This document shows, piece by piece, positions 36,026 to 46,175 of a DNA stretch of 64,000 nucleotides (position 1 is its first letter; every line of letters begins with the position of its first letter). The stretch covers positions 4,167,501 through 4,231,500 of the forward strand of contig NZ_JAUSYN010000002.1 of the NCBI RefSeq assembly GCF_030816915.1, in the 5' to 3' direction. The DNA comes from Streptomyces sp. B3I8. Its GTDB lineage: Bacteria; Actinomycetota; Actinomycetes; Streptomycetales; Streptomycetaceae. The notes under the pieces were generated by a model. That model did no database searches. It was not told where the DNA came from and worked only from the letters and a program-made list of their open reading frames with translations. The position numbers were made by a program, and so were the translations under genes.

Positions 36026-36148
36026 GGGGCGCGGGGCTCAAGGGGCGCGGGGAAAGCGTGCGGAAACGGGGCGAAGCCCCGTACCGGGGTCAAAGGGGCG
36101 GAGCCCCTTGAGGACGGGAAGAGCAAGGGCGGCGGGGGCGAGAAAACC
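36026..36148 (-). repeat. dispersed intergenic repeat, copy C (inverted)
   Basis: On the minus strand this reads in the same block order as copies A and B, but it keeps two intact hairpins: ACGGGGC-GAA-GCCCCGT (36066-36082) and AAGGGGC-GGA-GCCCCTT (36093-36109). It lies between converging tsaE and the 36194 gene and likely serves as a terminator for both. Confidence 0.65.
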
Positions 36149-36193
36149 ACCCCGGGCGAACCCCGGCGCCCCCCACCACCCACCGCGGCACGG

Positions 36194-36757
36194 CTACCGC
36201 ACCACCACCACGGGCCGCCCCACCCCCGCGAACTCCCACATGGCGCTGCCGTCGGCCCGCGCCTCCCTGATGCCGCCCAGCTTCTTCGCCGCGTCCGGCA
36301 CCGGCGTGGACCCGTCCACCGCCGCACTGAACCCCACCGGCACACCGCCGGCCGTCGTGAACAGCACCACGTGCTCGATCGGCACGCCGTCCGACCCCGG
36401 CACCGCGGCCGTCCGCGACGTCACCGTGTACTTCCCCGGCGCCGGATCCACCGTCCCCGGCATCACCTCGAACGTCCGCCGCACCTTCTCGCCCGCGCCG
36501 ACCAGCCACACCCGGTCGTTCCCCAGCGAGTACACGACCCGCTCGCCCGTCCCGGAGCCCTCCGGCACCGCCGCCGTCCGCTTCTTCTTCGCGCCGGGGG
36601 ACTTCTGCGCCCCGGCCGTCGGCGACGGCTTCACCTTCGTCCCCGGCTCGCCCAGCGTGTCCGGCGCGTTCGCCGACGCCTGATAGGCGAGGAATCCGAC
36701 CGCGACGACGGCCGCCACGGTGAGCCCGGCCACGAATCCCGAGCTGCTCCTGGCCAC
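36194..36757 (-). CDS. secreted or membrane-anchored protein of unknown function
   Basis: This 187-residue product starts at GTG 36757, preceded by GGAGAGGTGGG. An N-terminal hydrophobic segment (FVAGLTVAAVVAVGFLAYQASA, residues 7-28) is an anchor or uncleaved signal. A Lys/Pro/Thr-rich linker follows (KVKPSPTAGAQKSPGAKKKR). The extracytoplasmic domain contains RVVYSLGNDRVWLVGAGEKV, YTVTSRTAAVPGSDG and GSAMWEFAGVGRPVVVVR. No family is recognised. It lies between tsaE and tsaB on the opposite strand. Confidence 0.75.
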   Translation of the reverse strand: MARSSSGFVAGLTVAAVVAVGFLAYQASANAPDTLGEPGTKVKPSPTAGAQKSPGAKKKRTAAVPEGSGTGERVVYSLGNDRVWLVGAGEKVRRTFEVMPGTVDPAPGKYTVTSRTAAVPGSDGVPIEHVVLFTTAGGVPVGFSAAVDGSTPVPDAAKKLGGIREARADGSAMWEFAGVGRPVVVVR

Positions 36758-36889
36758 CTGTGCCCACCTCTCCGGAAGTACGACTGGTACGACTTTCCCC
36801 GGTCGTACCTGCTCGCTGTGACGGTAGCAGCAGCCGTGCGCCGCACCGGCTCGCCGGTACGCCGGGCTCCGGCGCCGTAGGCTGTTCGC

Positions 36890-37552
36890 GTGCTCTTGCT
36901 CGCTCTGGATACCGCCACCCCCGCCGTGACCGTCGCGCTGCACGACGGCACGTCCGTCGTCGCCTCCGCCGGCCAGGTCGACGCCCGCCGCCACGGGGAG
37001 CTGCTGCTGCCCGCCGTCGACCGGGTCCTCGCCGAGGCGGGCACCCGGCTGGACGCCGTCACCGGCATCGTCGTGGGGGTCGGCCCCGGCCCCTACACCG
37101 GGCTGCGCGTCGGTCTGATGACCGCCGACACCTTCGGGCTCGCGCTCGGCGTCCCGGTGTACGGCCTGTGCACGCTGGACGCCCTCGCCTTCGAGGCCGC
37201 CGACGCGGGCGTGAGCGGCCCCTTCGTCGTCGCCACCGACGCCCGGCGCAAGGAGGTCTACTGGGCGCGCTACGACGACCCGCGCACCCGGACCACCGAG
37301 CCGGCCGTCGACCGCCCCGCCGACCTCGCGGACGCGGTCGCCGGACTCCCCGCCGTCGGCGCGGGAGCCGCCCTCTACCCGGACACCTTCCCGGACGTCC
37401 GGGGCCCCGCGCACGTGTCGGCCGCCGCGCTGGCCTCCCTCGCGTCGGAACGGCTCGCCGCCGGCGCCGGGCTGCTGCCGCCCCGCCCGCTCTACCTGCG
37501 CCGCCCCGACGCGCAGGTGCCCAAGAACTACAAGGTGGTCACCCCCAAGTGA
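36890..37552 (+). CDS. tsaB: tRNA t6A biosynthesis protein TsaB
   Basis: TsaB is the inactive-paralog partner of TsaD in t6A synthesis. The 220-residue protein has the ASKHA-type start LLLALDTATPAVTVALHDG and the motif GIVVGVGPGPYTGLRVGLMTADTFGLALGVPVYG. This is the TsaD-like fold without the metal-binding histidines. The start is GTG 36890. Its stop overlaps the rimI start by GTGA, so tsaB-rimI-tsaD form a coupled unit. Confidence 0.95.
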   Translation: MLLLALDTATPAVTVALHDGTSVVASAGQVDARRHGELLLPAVDRVLAEAGTRLDAVTGIVVGVGPGPYTGLRVGLMTADTFGLALGVPVYGLCTLDALAFEAADAGVSGPFVVATDARRKEVYWARYDDPRTRTTEPAVDRPADLADAVAGLPAVGAGAALYPDTFPDVRGPAHVSAAALASLASERLAAGAGLLPPRPLYLRRPDAQVPKNYKVVTPK

Positions 37553-38196
37553 CCCCACCCGAGACCCCCGGCACCCCCGAGACCCCCGGCGCCCCCGGCA
37601 CCTTCGAGGGCACCGCGCACCCCACGCTGCGCGAGATGCGCTGGTGGGACATCGACCCCGTGCTGGAGCTGGAACGCGAGCTGTTCCCCGAGGACGCCTG
37701 GTCGCGCGGCATGTTCTGGTCCGAACTGGCCCACTCGCGCGGCCCGGAGGCGACCCGCCGCTACTACGTCGCCGTCACCGGGGACCGCATCGTCGGCTAC
37801 GCGGGCCTCGCCGCACTGGGCGACCAGGGCGACGTACAGACCATCGCGGTCGCCCGCGACCAGTGGGGCACCGGACTCGGCGGCCGGCTGCTGACCGGAC
37901 TGCTGCGGGCCGCCACCGCGTTCGAGTGCGGCGAGGTCCTGCTCGAATGCCGTGTCGACAACGCGCGCGCACAGAAGCTGTACGAGCGCTTCGGCTTCGA
38001 GGCCATCGGCTTCCGACGCGGCTACTACCAGCCCGGCAACGTGGACGCCGTCGTCATGCGCCTGCCGGATCCGGCGGCCGCCGTCCCCGTCGGCCAACCA
38101 CCGGAGCCACTGCCCGAACCCGAATCCGAACCCGGACGCGAACCCGGCCCCGGACCCGTATCAGGACCAGTACAAGGAACCGACCCCCATGGCTGA
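37549..38196 (+). CDS. rimI: ribosomal protein S18 alanine N-acetyltransferase
   Basis: This is a GNAT-family acetyltransferase acetylating N-terminal alanine of S18. Of 215 residues, the core runs from [20 protein letters not shown] through the acetyl-CoA loop [18 protein letters not shown] to [24 protein letters not shown] Pro/Thr/Gly N-terminus and a Pro/Glu/Gly-rich C-terminal tail of about 40 residues are unusual additions of low complexity. The start is GTG 37549, overlapping the tsaB stop by 4 bp; the end overlaps tsaD by 8 bp. Confidence 0.92.
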   Translation: MTPPETPGTPETPGAPGTFEGTAHPTLREMRWWDIDPVLELERELFPEDAWSRGMFWSELAHSRGPEATRRYYVAVTGDRIVGYAGLAALGDQGDVQTIAVARDQWGTGLGGRLLTGLLRAATAFECGEVLLECRVDNARAQKLYERFGFEAIGFRRGYYQPGNVDAVVMRLPDPAAAVPVGQPPEPLPEPESEPGREPGPGPVSGPVQGTDPHG

Positions 38197-39331
38197 CTCA
38201 GCTGCCGCCCGACGCGACGAGCCCCTCGTCCTCGGCATCGAGACCTCCTGCGACGAGACCGGTGTCGGCATCGTGCGCGGCACCACGCTGCTCGCGGACG
38301 CCGTCGCCTCCAGCGTCGACGAGCACGCCCGCTTCGGCGGCGTGGTTCCCGAGGTCGCCTCCCGCGCCCATCTGGAGGCCATGGTCCCGACCATCCAGCG
38401 GGCCCTGAAGGAGGCCGGGGTCACCGCCCGCGACCTCGACGGCATCGCCGTCACCGCCGGTCCCGGACTCGCCGGGGCGCTGCTGGTCGGCGTCTCGGCG
38501 GCGAAGGCGTACGCCTACGCGCTGGGCAAGCCGCTGTACGGCGTCAACCACCTCGCCTCGCACATCTGTGTGGACCAGTTGGAGCACGGCCCGCTGCCCG
38601 AGCCGACGGTGGCGCTGCTGGTCTCCGGCGGCCACTCCTCGCTCCTGCTCTCCTCGGACATCACCTCCGACGTACGGCCGATGGGCGCCACCATCGACGA
38701 CGCGGCGGGCGAGGCGTTCGACAAGGTCGCCCGGGTGCTGAACCTCGGCTTCCCCGGCGGCCCCGTCATCGACCGGTACGCGCGCGAGGGCGACCCGGCG
38801 GCCATCGCGTTCCCGCGCGGACTGACCGGCCCCCGCGACGCCCCGTACGACTTCTCCTTCTCCGGCCTCAAGACGGCCGTGGCCCGTTGGATCGAGGCGA
38901 AGCGGGCGGCGGGCGAGGAGGTGCCGGTGCGGGACGTGGCGGCCTCCTTCCAGGAGGCGGTGGTGGACGTGCTCACCCGCAAGGCCGTACGGGTCTGCAA
39001 GGACGAGGGCGTCGACCACCTGATGATCGGCGGCGGTGTCGCCGCCAACTCCCGGCTGCGTGCGCTGGCGCAGGAGCGGTGCGAGGCGGCCGGCATCCGG
39101 CTGCGCGTGCCCCGGCCCAAGCTGTGCACGGACAACGGGGCGATGGTCGCCGCGCTGGGCGCGGAGATGGTGGCCCGCAACCGTGCCGCGTCCGCGTGGG
39201 ACCTGTCGGCGGACTCGTCGCTGCCGGTGACACAGTCGCACGTGCCCGGCCCCGCGCACGGTGAGGCTCACGGCCACCACCAGGGACACGACCACGTGCA
39301 CGAGGTGAGCAAGGAGAACCTGTACTCGTGA
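38189..39331 (+). CDS. tsaD: tRNA t6A synthase catalytic subunit TsaD
   Basis: TsaD transfers threonylcarbamoyl to A37 of tRNAs. The 380-residue protein has the start [18 protein letters not shown] and the metal-binding HLASH in [51 protein letters not shown] and the C-terminal [10 protein letters not shown] and [12 protein letters not shown] are all diagnostic. A His-rich tail ([15 protein letters not shown]) ends the protein. The ATG at 38189 overlaps rimI. A tandem-repeat leader separates it from the next gene. Confidence 0.96.
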   Translation: MADSAAARRDEPLVLGIETSCDETGVGIVRGTTLLADAVASSVDEHARFGGVVPEVASRAHLEAMVPTIQRALKEAGVTARDLDGIAVTAGPGLAGALLVGVSAAKAYAYALGKPLYGVNHLASHICVDQLEHGPLPEPTVALLVSGGHSSLLLSSDITSDVRPMGATIDDAAGEAFDKVARVLNLGFPGGPVIDRYAREGDPAAIAFPRGLTGPRDAPYDFSFSGLKTAVARWIEAKRAAGEEVPVRDVAASFQEAVVDVLTRKAVRVCKDEGVDHLMIGGGVAANSRLRALAQERCEAAGIRLRVPRPKLCTDNGAMVAALGAEMVARNRAASAWDLSADSSLPVTQSHVPGPAHGEAHGHHQGHDHVHEVSKENLYS

Positions 39332-39347
39332 GGTTGAGGTTCGTGAC

Positions 39348-39431
39348 GTGGGACTCGTGACGGAGGGACTCGTGACGGAGGCGCTCATGACGGAGGGGCT
39401 CATGACCGTGAGGGAGGGCCGGCACGCGTGA
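39348..39431 (+). CDS. possible 27-codon leader ORF of repeated pentapeptides
   Basis: An open frame from GTG 39348 reads repeated (V/M)TEGL units (GLVTEGLVTEALMTEGLMT) and stops at 39429-39431. It overlaps the next gene start in a GTGA junction. It lies on the 15-bp repeat array, and four of its codons could themselves be starts with GGAG ahead. Expression is not established; it may simply be a repeat expansion. Confidence 0.3.
   Translation: MGLVTEGLVTEALMTEGLMTVREGRHA
39351..39410 (+). repeat. 15-bp tandem repeat, four copies, carrying RBS/start units
   Basis: Copies lie at 39351-39365, 39366-39380 (identical GGACTCGTGACGGAG), 39381-39395 and 39396-39410 (variants with CTCATGAC). Each unit contains GGAG followed 8 bases later by GTG or ATG, so the array is a series of potential ribosome-binding sites before the 39428 gene. 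Confidence 0.85.
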
Positions 39432-39679
39432 CCGTCGCGCTGATGTGGGAGGCCCGGGCGGTGGCCGGGCGGGGCGAGGAGCTGCTCGCCTGGACGGGGG
39501 AGCAGGAGCTGACCCCCGCCCCGCTGCGCCGCGAGACCTTCCGCGCCCCGCAGGACAGGGTCCTCGTCATCACCTGGTGGGACGCCCCCTACGACGACCC
39601 CGGCCTGCCCGAACTCCCGGAGCCGGGCGGGGAGTTGGTGACCCGGCCGGTGCACCGTTGGCGGTTCGAACAGGTGTGA
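39428..39679 (+). CDS. small conserved protein of unknown function
   Basis: This 83-residue product starts at GTG 39428. The sequence VALMWEARAVAGRGEELLAW, then RVLVITWWDAPYDDPG and TRPVHRWRFEQV suggests a compact alpha/beta protein. The pattern of an N-terminal strand and a Trp-rich second strand loosely recalls the dimeric ferredoxin-like (antibiotic-monooxygenase type) fold, but I cannot support that assignment. It follows tsaD after the 15-bp repeat array and converges with the methyltransferase gene 18 bp away. Confidence 0.65.
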   Translation: MTVALMWEARAVAGRGEELLAWTGEQELTPAPLRRETFRAPQDRVLVITWWDAPYDDPGLPELPEPGGELVTRPVHRWRFEQV

Positions 39680-39697
39680 CGGGGGCGCCTTGCGTCC

Positions 39698-40873
39698 CTA
39701 TGGCGCCGGGTGCCCCAGCAGCATCACCGGCGCTCCCTGCCGCCGCGTCAGGAAGACCGTGACCGCCGCGCGGCCGTACGGCTTCGGCAGCACCTTGCGC
39801 CGCAGTTCCTCCGGCTCGACGGCCGAGCCCCGCTTCTTGACGGTCAGGACGCCGACCTCGCGTTCGCGCAGCAGGGCCTTCAACCGCTTGACGTTGAAGG
39901 GCAGCTGGTCGGTGATCTCGTAGCGGGTCGCGTACGGGGTGGGCAGGGGCGCGTCGGCGGTGACGTACGCGATCGTCGCGTCGATGAGCCCGCCGCCGAC
40001 CTCCTCGGCCACCTCGGCCACCAGATGCGCCCGGACGACGGCGCCGTCGGGCTCGTACAGGTAGCGGCCCAGGGGGCGGACCGGCGGGTCGGGGAGGCCG
40101 CGGCCGCGCAGGGTGTGCCCGTCCGGCAGCAGCGTGGACCGTACGAGGCCGGGCTCGGTGCCGAACCACAGCACCGCCTCCTTGACGTCCCCGCCGTCGG
40201 AGATCCACTCCGCCTCGGCCTCGTCCGGCACCGCCTCGTGGGGGATGCCGGGCGCGACCTTGAGCGCGGCGTGCGGGGCGCTGCGGGCGGCGGTGAGGGC
40301 CCAGGAGAGCGGGGGCGAGTAGGCCTCCGGGTCGAACACCCGGCCGCGTCCGCCGCGCCGCGCGGGATCCACGAAGACCGCGTCGTACCCGGACGTGTCG
40401 ACCTCGGTGACGTCCGCCTCGCGCACCTCGATCAGCCCGTCGAGACCGAGCGCCTCGGCGTTCGCCCGGGCCACCGTCGCGGTGAGCGGGTCCCGGTCCA
40501 CCGCCAGGACCCGGATGCCGGCACGGGCGAGCGCGAGGGCGTCGCCGCCGATGCCGCAGCACAGGTCGGCGACCGAGGTGACGCCGAGCGCGCGCAGCCG
40601 CCGGGCGCGGTACTCCGCCACCGTGGTGCGCGTCGACTGCTCGACCCCGTTCGCGGTGAAGAACATCCGTTCGGCGTCGGCGGCCGGGAACTTCGCCGCC
40701 GCCCGCTGCCGCAGCCGGGCCTGGGCGAGGGCGGCCGACACCAGCTCGGCGGGGTGCGTGCGGCGCAGCCGGGTGGCGACGGCGAGTTCCCGCGCCGGGT
40801 CGGTGCCGCGCACCTCGTCGAGGAGGGCGTGGCCCTCGGCGGTGAGCAGGGCGGCGAAGGAGGCGTCGTTCAC
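39698..40873 (-). CDS. class I SAM-dependent methyltransferase with THUMP-like C-terminal domain
   Basis: Of 391 residues, the S-adenosylmethionine site is in VADLCCGIGGDALALARAG and VLAVDRDPLTATVARANAEALG, and the catalytic-side VFVDPARRGGRGRVFD follows. The C-terminal third (about 300-391) resembles the THUMP-like domain paired with such methyltransferases (YVTADAPLPTPYATRYEITD, VGVLTVKKRGSAVEPEELRR). An RNA substrate is therefore likely but not identified. The start is GTG 40873; longer frames upstream are GC-rich shadows. It converges with the 39428 gene. Confidence 0.85.
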   Translation of the reverse strand: MNDASFAALLTAEGHALLDEVRGTDPARELAVATRLRRTHPAELVSAALAQARLRQRAAAKFPAADAERMFFTANGVEQSTRTTVAEYRARRLRALGVTSVADLCCGIGGDALALARAGIRVLAVDRDPLTATVARANAEALGLDGLIEVREADVTEVDTSGYDAVFVDPARRGGRGRVFDPEAYSPPLSWALTAARSAPHAALKVAPGIPHEAVPDEAEAEWISDGGDVKEAVLWFGTEPGLVRSTLLPDGHTLRGRGLPDPPVRPLGRYLYEPDGAVVRAHLVAEVAEEVGGGLIDATIAYVTADAPLPTPYATRYEITDQLPFNVKRLKALLREREVGVLTVKKRGSAVEPEELRRKVLPKPYGRAAVTVFLTRRQGAPVMLLGHPAP

Positions 40874-40927
40874 CTGATCATTGTGGGTCAGGGCGAGAGG
40901 GGGCGGGGCGCCGCGGGCCGACGAGAA

Positions 40928-41020
40928 CCGGTGCGGGCCGCTGAGGGCCGGTGCGGGCCGCTGGGGGGCCGCTGTGGGCCGGTCGGTGGATGGCGCGCGG
41001 CCGGTCGGTGGACGGTGCGC
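40928..41020. repeat. 20-bp and 22-bp tandem repeats upstream of the deacetylase
   Basis: Two copies of a 20-bp unit (CCGGTGCGGGCCGCTG, 40928-40967) are followed by two copies of a 22-bp unit (GGCCGGTCGGTGGA, 40977-40998 and 40999-41020). They lie in the divergent gap between the methyltransferase and the deacetylase. Confidence 0.75.
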
Positions 41021-41076
41021 GACCGGTCGCGGTGTCGGGCGGGCGCGGGAGCGGGTGGCTGCGAGGATCCGGCGCC

Positions 41077-42066
41077 ATGCGACTCGTACGACAAAACGAT
41101 GAATCCCGGGCAAAGGGTGCGACGCATGTGCGGCGGGCGCGCGGGGTCGCGCCGGCGGTGGCGCGCGGAAGCCTCGCGCTGCTCGCGGTGGCCGCGCTCG
41201 CCTCCGGATGCTCCGCACCACCTGCCGCGTCGACCGGCGCGCACGGCGCACAGAACGCCCAGGGCGCGCATGGCGGCGGCAAGCGGAAGCTCCAGGCGCC
41301 CCCGGCACGCGCCCTGGACTCGTACGCCACCAAGCTGCGCGCCGCGCACACCGCACGGGTCGCGGCGGCGAAGCGCTGGGGCCTGAAGGGCACGCCCCTC
41401 CCGGCACCCCCGCCCCCCGCGAAGAAGCCGGTCATCACCACGCGCGAGGGCTTCGAGGTGGAGGACGGCGACGACCTGCCGCCGGTCTTCACCACCGTCC
41501 CCACCAGGGACAAGGTCGTCTTCCTCACCATCGACGACGGAGCCGAGAAGGACCCCGAGTTCCTGAGGATGATGAGCGAGCTGAGGGTGCCGTACACGGC
41601 GTTCCTCACCAACTACCTGGTCAAGGACGACTACGGCTACTTCCGCACGATGCGGGAGCTGGGCGCGGGCGTCGACAACCACACCCTGCACCACCCCTAC
41701 CTGCCGGGGCTGTCGTACAAGGAGCAGCGGCACGAGATCTGTGCCATGCAGGACATCATGCGCGAGCAGTTCGGCAGACGCCCGCGGATGATGCGCCCGC
41801 CCTACGGCAACTACAACCGGGACACCCTGGTCGCGGCGAAGTCCTGCGGCGTCGAGTACGCGCCGATCTGGGACGAGGAGGTCTACGTCGACCACTGGGA
41901 GTACCGCGAGGACGACCGCAGCCTGCACCCCGGGGACATCGTCCTCACCCACTTCCGCGGCAAGGACGAGTGGGACGGCACGATGGTCGACGACATGCGC
42001 CGCTTCCTGAACAAGGTCACGGCGGAGGGGTACGCGGTGGCCCGCCTGGAGGACTACCTGCGGTGA
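41077..42066 (+). CDS. lipoprotein polysaccharide deacetylase (CE4-type)
   Basis: This 329-residue secreted enzyme has a lipoprotein signal ending LLAVAALASGC (lipobox near residue 43-47), so it should be tethered outside the membrane. The NodB-like domain shows FLTIDDGAEKDP (metal and catalytic aspartates), the metal histidines in DNHTLHHPY, MMRPPYGNYN and a C-terminal DIVLTHFRGKDEWDGTMVDD. The substrate is probably N-acetylated wall or surface glycan. The ATG at 41077 is used. A 317-bp gap with a 23-bp repeat array and the heat-shock promoter follows. Confidence 0.88.
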   Translation: MRLVRQNDESRAKGATHVRRARGVAPAVARGSLALLAVAALASGCSAPPAASTGAHGAQNAQGAHGGGKRKLQAPPARALDSYATKLRAAHTARVAAAKRWGLKGTPLPAPPPPAKKPVITTREGFEVEDGDDLPPVFTTVPTRDKVVFLTIDDGAEKDPEFLRMMSELRVPYTAFLTNYLVKDDYGYFRTMRELGAGVDNHTLHHPYLPGLSYKEQRHEICAMQDIMREQFGRRPRMMRPPYGNYNRDTLVAAKSCGVEYAPIWDEEVYVDHWEYREDDRSLHPGDIVLTHFRGKDEWDGTMVDDMRRFLNKVTAEGYAVARLEDYLR

Positions 42067-42110
42067 GACGGCCGCGCGCCCGGCCGGCGGCCGCCGCAGG
42101 TACCTGGCGG

Positions 42111-42202
42111 CGCCCGGAATCCGGCACGGCCGGCGTCCGGAACGCGGCACGGCGGGCCCCCGGAAACCGGTACGGCCGGCCTCCGGATTCCGACACAGCC
42201 AC
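42111..42202. repeat. 23-bp tandem repeat, four copies, upstream of groES promoter
   Basis: Units at 42111-42133, 42134-42156, 42157-42179 and 42180-42202 share C-CCGGAA-CCGG-ACGGCCGG. They end 10 bp before the first CIRCE element and could affect promoter topology. Confidence 0.8.
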
Positions 42203-42211
42203 ACGGCGAAC

Positions 42212-42236
42212 TGGCACTCCGCTTGACCGAGTGCTA
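42212..42236. promoter_or_regulatory. CIRCE operator 1 (HrcA site) overlapping the -35
   Basis: TGGCACTC-N9-GAGTGCTA matches the CIRCE consensus with one mismatch between arms. Its 9-bp spacer contains the -35 box TTGACC, so HrcA bound here would block RNA polymerase directly. Confidence 0.85.
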
Positions 42237-42252
42237 ATCGCGGTCATAGTCT
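42223..42252 (+). promoter_or_regulatory. groES-groEL1 promoter
   Basis: TTGACC (42223-42228) and TAGTCT (42247-42252), 18 bp apart, form a strong housekeeping promoter embedded between two CIRCE elements. The expected start is near 42260, inside CIRCE 2. Confidence 0.8.
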
Positions 42253-42258
42253 CGGCTC

Positions 42259-42283
42259 TGGCACTCCCCACCGGAGAGTGCCA
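42259..42283. promoter_or_regulatory. CIRCE operator 2 (HrcA site) at the transcription start
   Basis: This is a perfect 8-bp inverted repeat TGGCACTC-N9-GAGTGCCA. With operator 1 it makes a double CIRCE whose centres are 47 bp apart. It indicates repression by HrcA and relief on heat shock. Confidence 0.9.
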
Positions 42284-42383
42284 ACGACGCGACGGGCAGG
42301 TCCGGCACCCGCGACGACGGATCCACCTGGTCGCCACCTCAGACAGTTAACCCCGTGAGATCTCCGAAGGGGGAGGTCGGATC

Positions 42384-42692
42384 GTGACGACCACCAGCTC
42401 CAAGGTTGCCATCAAGCCGCTCGAGGACCGCATTGTGGTCCAGCCGCTGGACGCCGAGCAGACCACGGCTTCTGGCCTGGTCATCCCGGACACTGCCAAG
42501 GAGAAGCCCCAGGAGGGCGTCGTCCTGGCCGTGGGCCCGGGCCGCTTCGAGGACGGCAACCGCCTTCCGCTCGACGTCAAGGTCGGCGACGTCGTGCTCT
42601 ACAGCAAGTACGGCGGCACCGAGGTGAAGTACAACAACGAGGAGTACCTCGTCCTCTCGGCCCGCGACGTGCTCGCGATCATCGAGAAGTAA
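42384..42692 (+). CDS. groES: co-chaperonin GroES
   Basis: GroES (102 residues) caps the GroEL cavity. The mobile loop [21 protein letters not shown] and the roof region are canonical, starting at [18 protein letters not shown]. Translation begins at GTG 42384 after GGGGGAGGTCGGATC. It is the first gene after the double CIRCE promoter. An intrinsic terminator (42722-42782) separates it from groEL1, so most transcripts may stop after groES. Confidence 0.97.
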   Translation: MTTTSSKVAIKPLEDRIVVQPLDAEQTTASGLVIPDTAKEKPQEGVVLAVGPGRFEDGNRLPLDVKVGDVVLYSKYGGTEVKYNNEEYLVLSARDVLAIIEK

Positions 42693-42721
42693 GCAATTCA
42701 CCTCAGCATTCCTGCTGTGAG

Positions 42722-44440
<1,719 letters not shown>

Positions 44441-44510
44441 AGTCCGGTTCGCTGAGCACCGGCTCGACGAGCCTCGGCTCTCCGAGCACCGGCCGCTGAG
44501 CGAGCGGGCC

Positions 44511-44549
44511 ACAGTCCCCGCACCCTGTTCATGGGGTGGCGGGGACTGT
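44511..44549 (+). terminator. terminator after groEL1
   Basis: ACAGTCCCCGC (44511-44521) pairs with GCGGGGACTGT (44539-44549), extended inward by ACCC/GGGT. GTCGTCTTT follows. It lies 70 bp after the groEL1 stop. Confidence 0.75.
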
Positions 44550-44681
44550 GTCGTCTTTGGGGGTGTGGCGGCGAGGCGCCTTCGGGATGCGGCGGCGAGT
44601 CGACCCCGGGGTGCGGGAGGCCCGATTGTCAGTGGCGTGCGCCATGCTGCGAGGGCAGGCGACGACAGGGGAGGGGCCAGC

Positions 44682-46130
44682 ATGCGCACACCCGTGACCG
44701 GTGAGGTTCACGTCCACTACAGCCAGCTCTACGTCGAGAGTGATCCCGGGGAGTTGTCCCCGGGCTTCCACGAGGTGTTCGCGGGTCAGACGGGGGGTCT
44801 CTGCGGTGCCGCCGTCCCCGGCACTCTCTTTCTGCTCACAGGCCTGCACACCGGCCACGTCGGCTTCACCGTCGAGATCCACGACGAGGCCCCGGCGTTG
44901 GACCCTGCTTGGGAGGACGTCGTGGAAGTCTCCTTCCGCCCGGCTTCCGAGCGCACTCTTCTCGTGCAGTGGGCGGGTGAGGGCTCCTGGCCCCTGGACC
45001 TGCCCGAGACGGACCACCGGGTGCGTTACTGCGCCCGGGGGATGGACGCCGGACGTGACCTGGACACGAGGGTGGGCGAGGAACCGCAGGTGGACAGCTA
45101 CCTCCTGCAGTTCTGGCCCGCGCCGCCCGCCCCCGACCGCGTGGTGCGACAGACCTCGGCCGTCGCCGAGTACTGGCACGAGTTCGCCCGGGAACTTCCC
45201 CCGCCCCCCACCCCCGAGGAACGCGCCGAAACCGAACGTCGGGCCCGCGAGGCGAAGGAACGGGCCTACGAGGAGTGGCGGTTGCACAGGGAGGCGTGGG
45301 AGTGGGGCGGCCGGCTGCCGAGCGAGAGACTGCGCGCGGTGGGCGGGAACGTGCTCGGCCTGCTGCGTTTCGACCCCGACCTGGTGCACGCACTGGGTGC
45401 CGCCACCGCCGGGACTCAGCGCGCGGTGGCACTCCTCGCCGCCCGCCGGGCCTGCGAAGAGGCGGGCCTGACGGCCGTTCCGTGGGTCAGCGACGCCCTC
45501 ACCGCGGCGGCCGAAGGGACCCCACTGCCCTCGCCGTTCGACGATCACACCCTGCTGAGCGAGACCCTTCGCTCCGACCCGCGCGTCCCCGACCGGTCGG
45601 TACTGGGGGCCGTACCGCCCGAGCGCTCACCGTACGAACCGCCGGCACCGCCGGCCCCACTCGTGCGGAGGCCGGCCCGCGCGGAGGAACCGGACGCCTC
45701 GGAGGAACCGGGCGTCGCTCTCCCGGACGGTGCGCCGACGCGACGGCAGGGACTCGGCAAGTACCTGGGGAGCCTGGAACCCTCCCGGACGCCGGACGGC
45801 CCCGCGCCCACATCACGGACGGTATTGCCGTCGTCGGGAACGCTGACTCCGGGTCCACCGAGAGCCATGTGGGCCGTGCTGCCCGCCTCGGTGGTGGTGG
45901 AGTCCCCGTCCTCCGACCGCCCCCGTGGCCGCATCTCGCAACCGCACTTCGCCCTCCCCGCCGTACCGGCCGCCGCCGACCCCGATCCGTTGCGTGCCGC
46001 TCTGGACGCGGTGTACGCGGCGACCGAGACGTACGGCGAGCGCTACCCGGAGCTGTTGGCGGAGATACGCGCGGCCTGCGCAGCGGAGGACGAGCCGGGG
46101 GAGCGACCGTTGGGCGACGACGCCCCGTAG
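44682..46130 (+). CDS. large actinomycete protein of unknown function
   Basis: This 482-residue protein starts at ATG 44682 with GGGGAGGGG ahead. The N-terminal 170 residues look like a compact beta-rich domain (EVHVHYSQLYVESDPGELSP, LLTGLHTGHVGFTVEIHDEA, PLDLPETDHRVRYCARGMD). A charged helix follows (PTPEERAETERRAREAKERAYEEWRLHREAWEW split across residues 180-215), then a low-complexity Pro/Arg/Ser region and a short helical C-terminus. No signal peptide or membrane segment is seen. I do not recognise the family. It is followed by another unknown on the opposite strand. Confidence 0.7.
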   Translation: MRTPVTGEVHVHYSQLYVESDPGELSPGFHEVFAGQTGGLCGAAVPGTLFLLTGLHTGHVGFTVEIHDEAPALDPAWEDVVEVSFRPASERTLLVQWAGEGSWPLDLPETDHRVRYCARGMDAGRDLDTRVGEEPQVDSYLLQFWPAPPAPDRVVRQTSAVAEYWHEFARELPPPPTPEERAETERRAREAKERAYEEWRLHREAWEWGGRLPSERLRAVGGNVLGLLRFDPDLVHALGAATAGTQRAVALLAARRACEEAGLTAVPWVSDALTAAAEGTPLPSPFDDHTLLSETLRSDPRVPDRSVLGAVPPERSPYEPPAPPAPLVRRPARAEEPDASEEPGVALPDGAPTRRQGLGKYLGSLEPSRTPDGPAPTSRTVLPSSGTLTPGPPRAMWAVLPASVVVESPSSDRPRGRISQPHFALPAVPAAADPDPLRAALDAVYAATETYGERYPELLAEIRAACAAEDEPGERPLGDDAP

Positions 46131-46175
46131 GCCTCTGAAACGGGCCGGAACAGATCCCCTCTCCCGGAACAGCCC

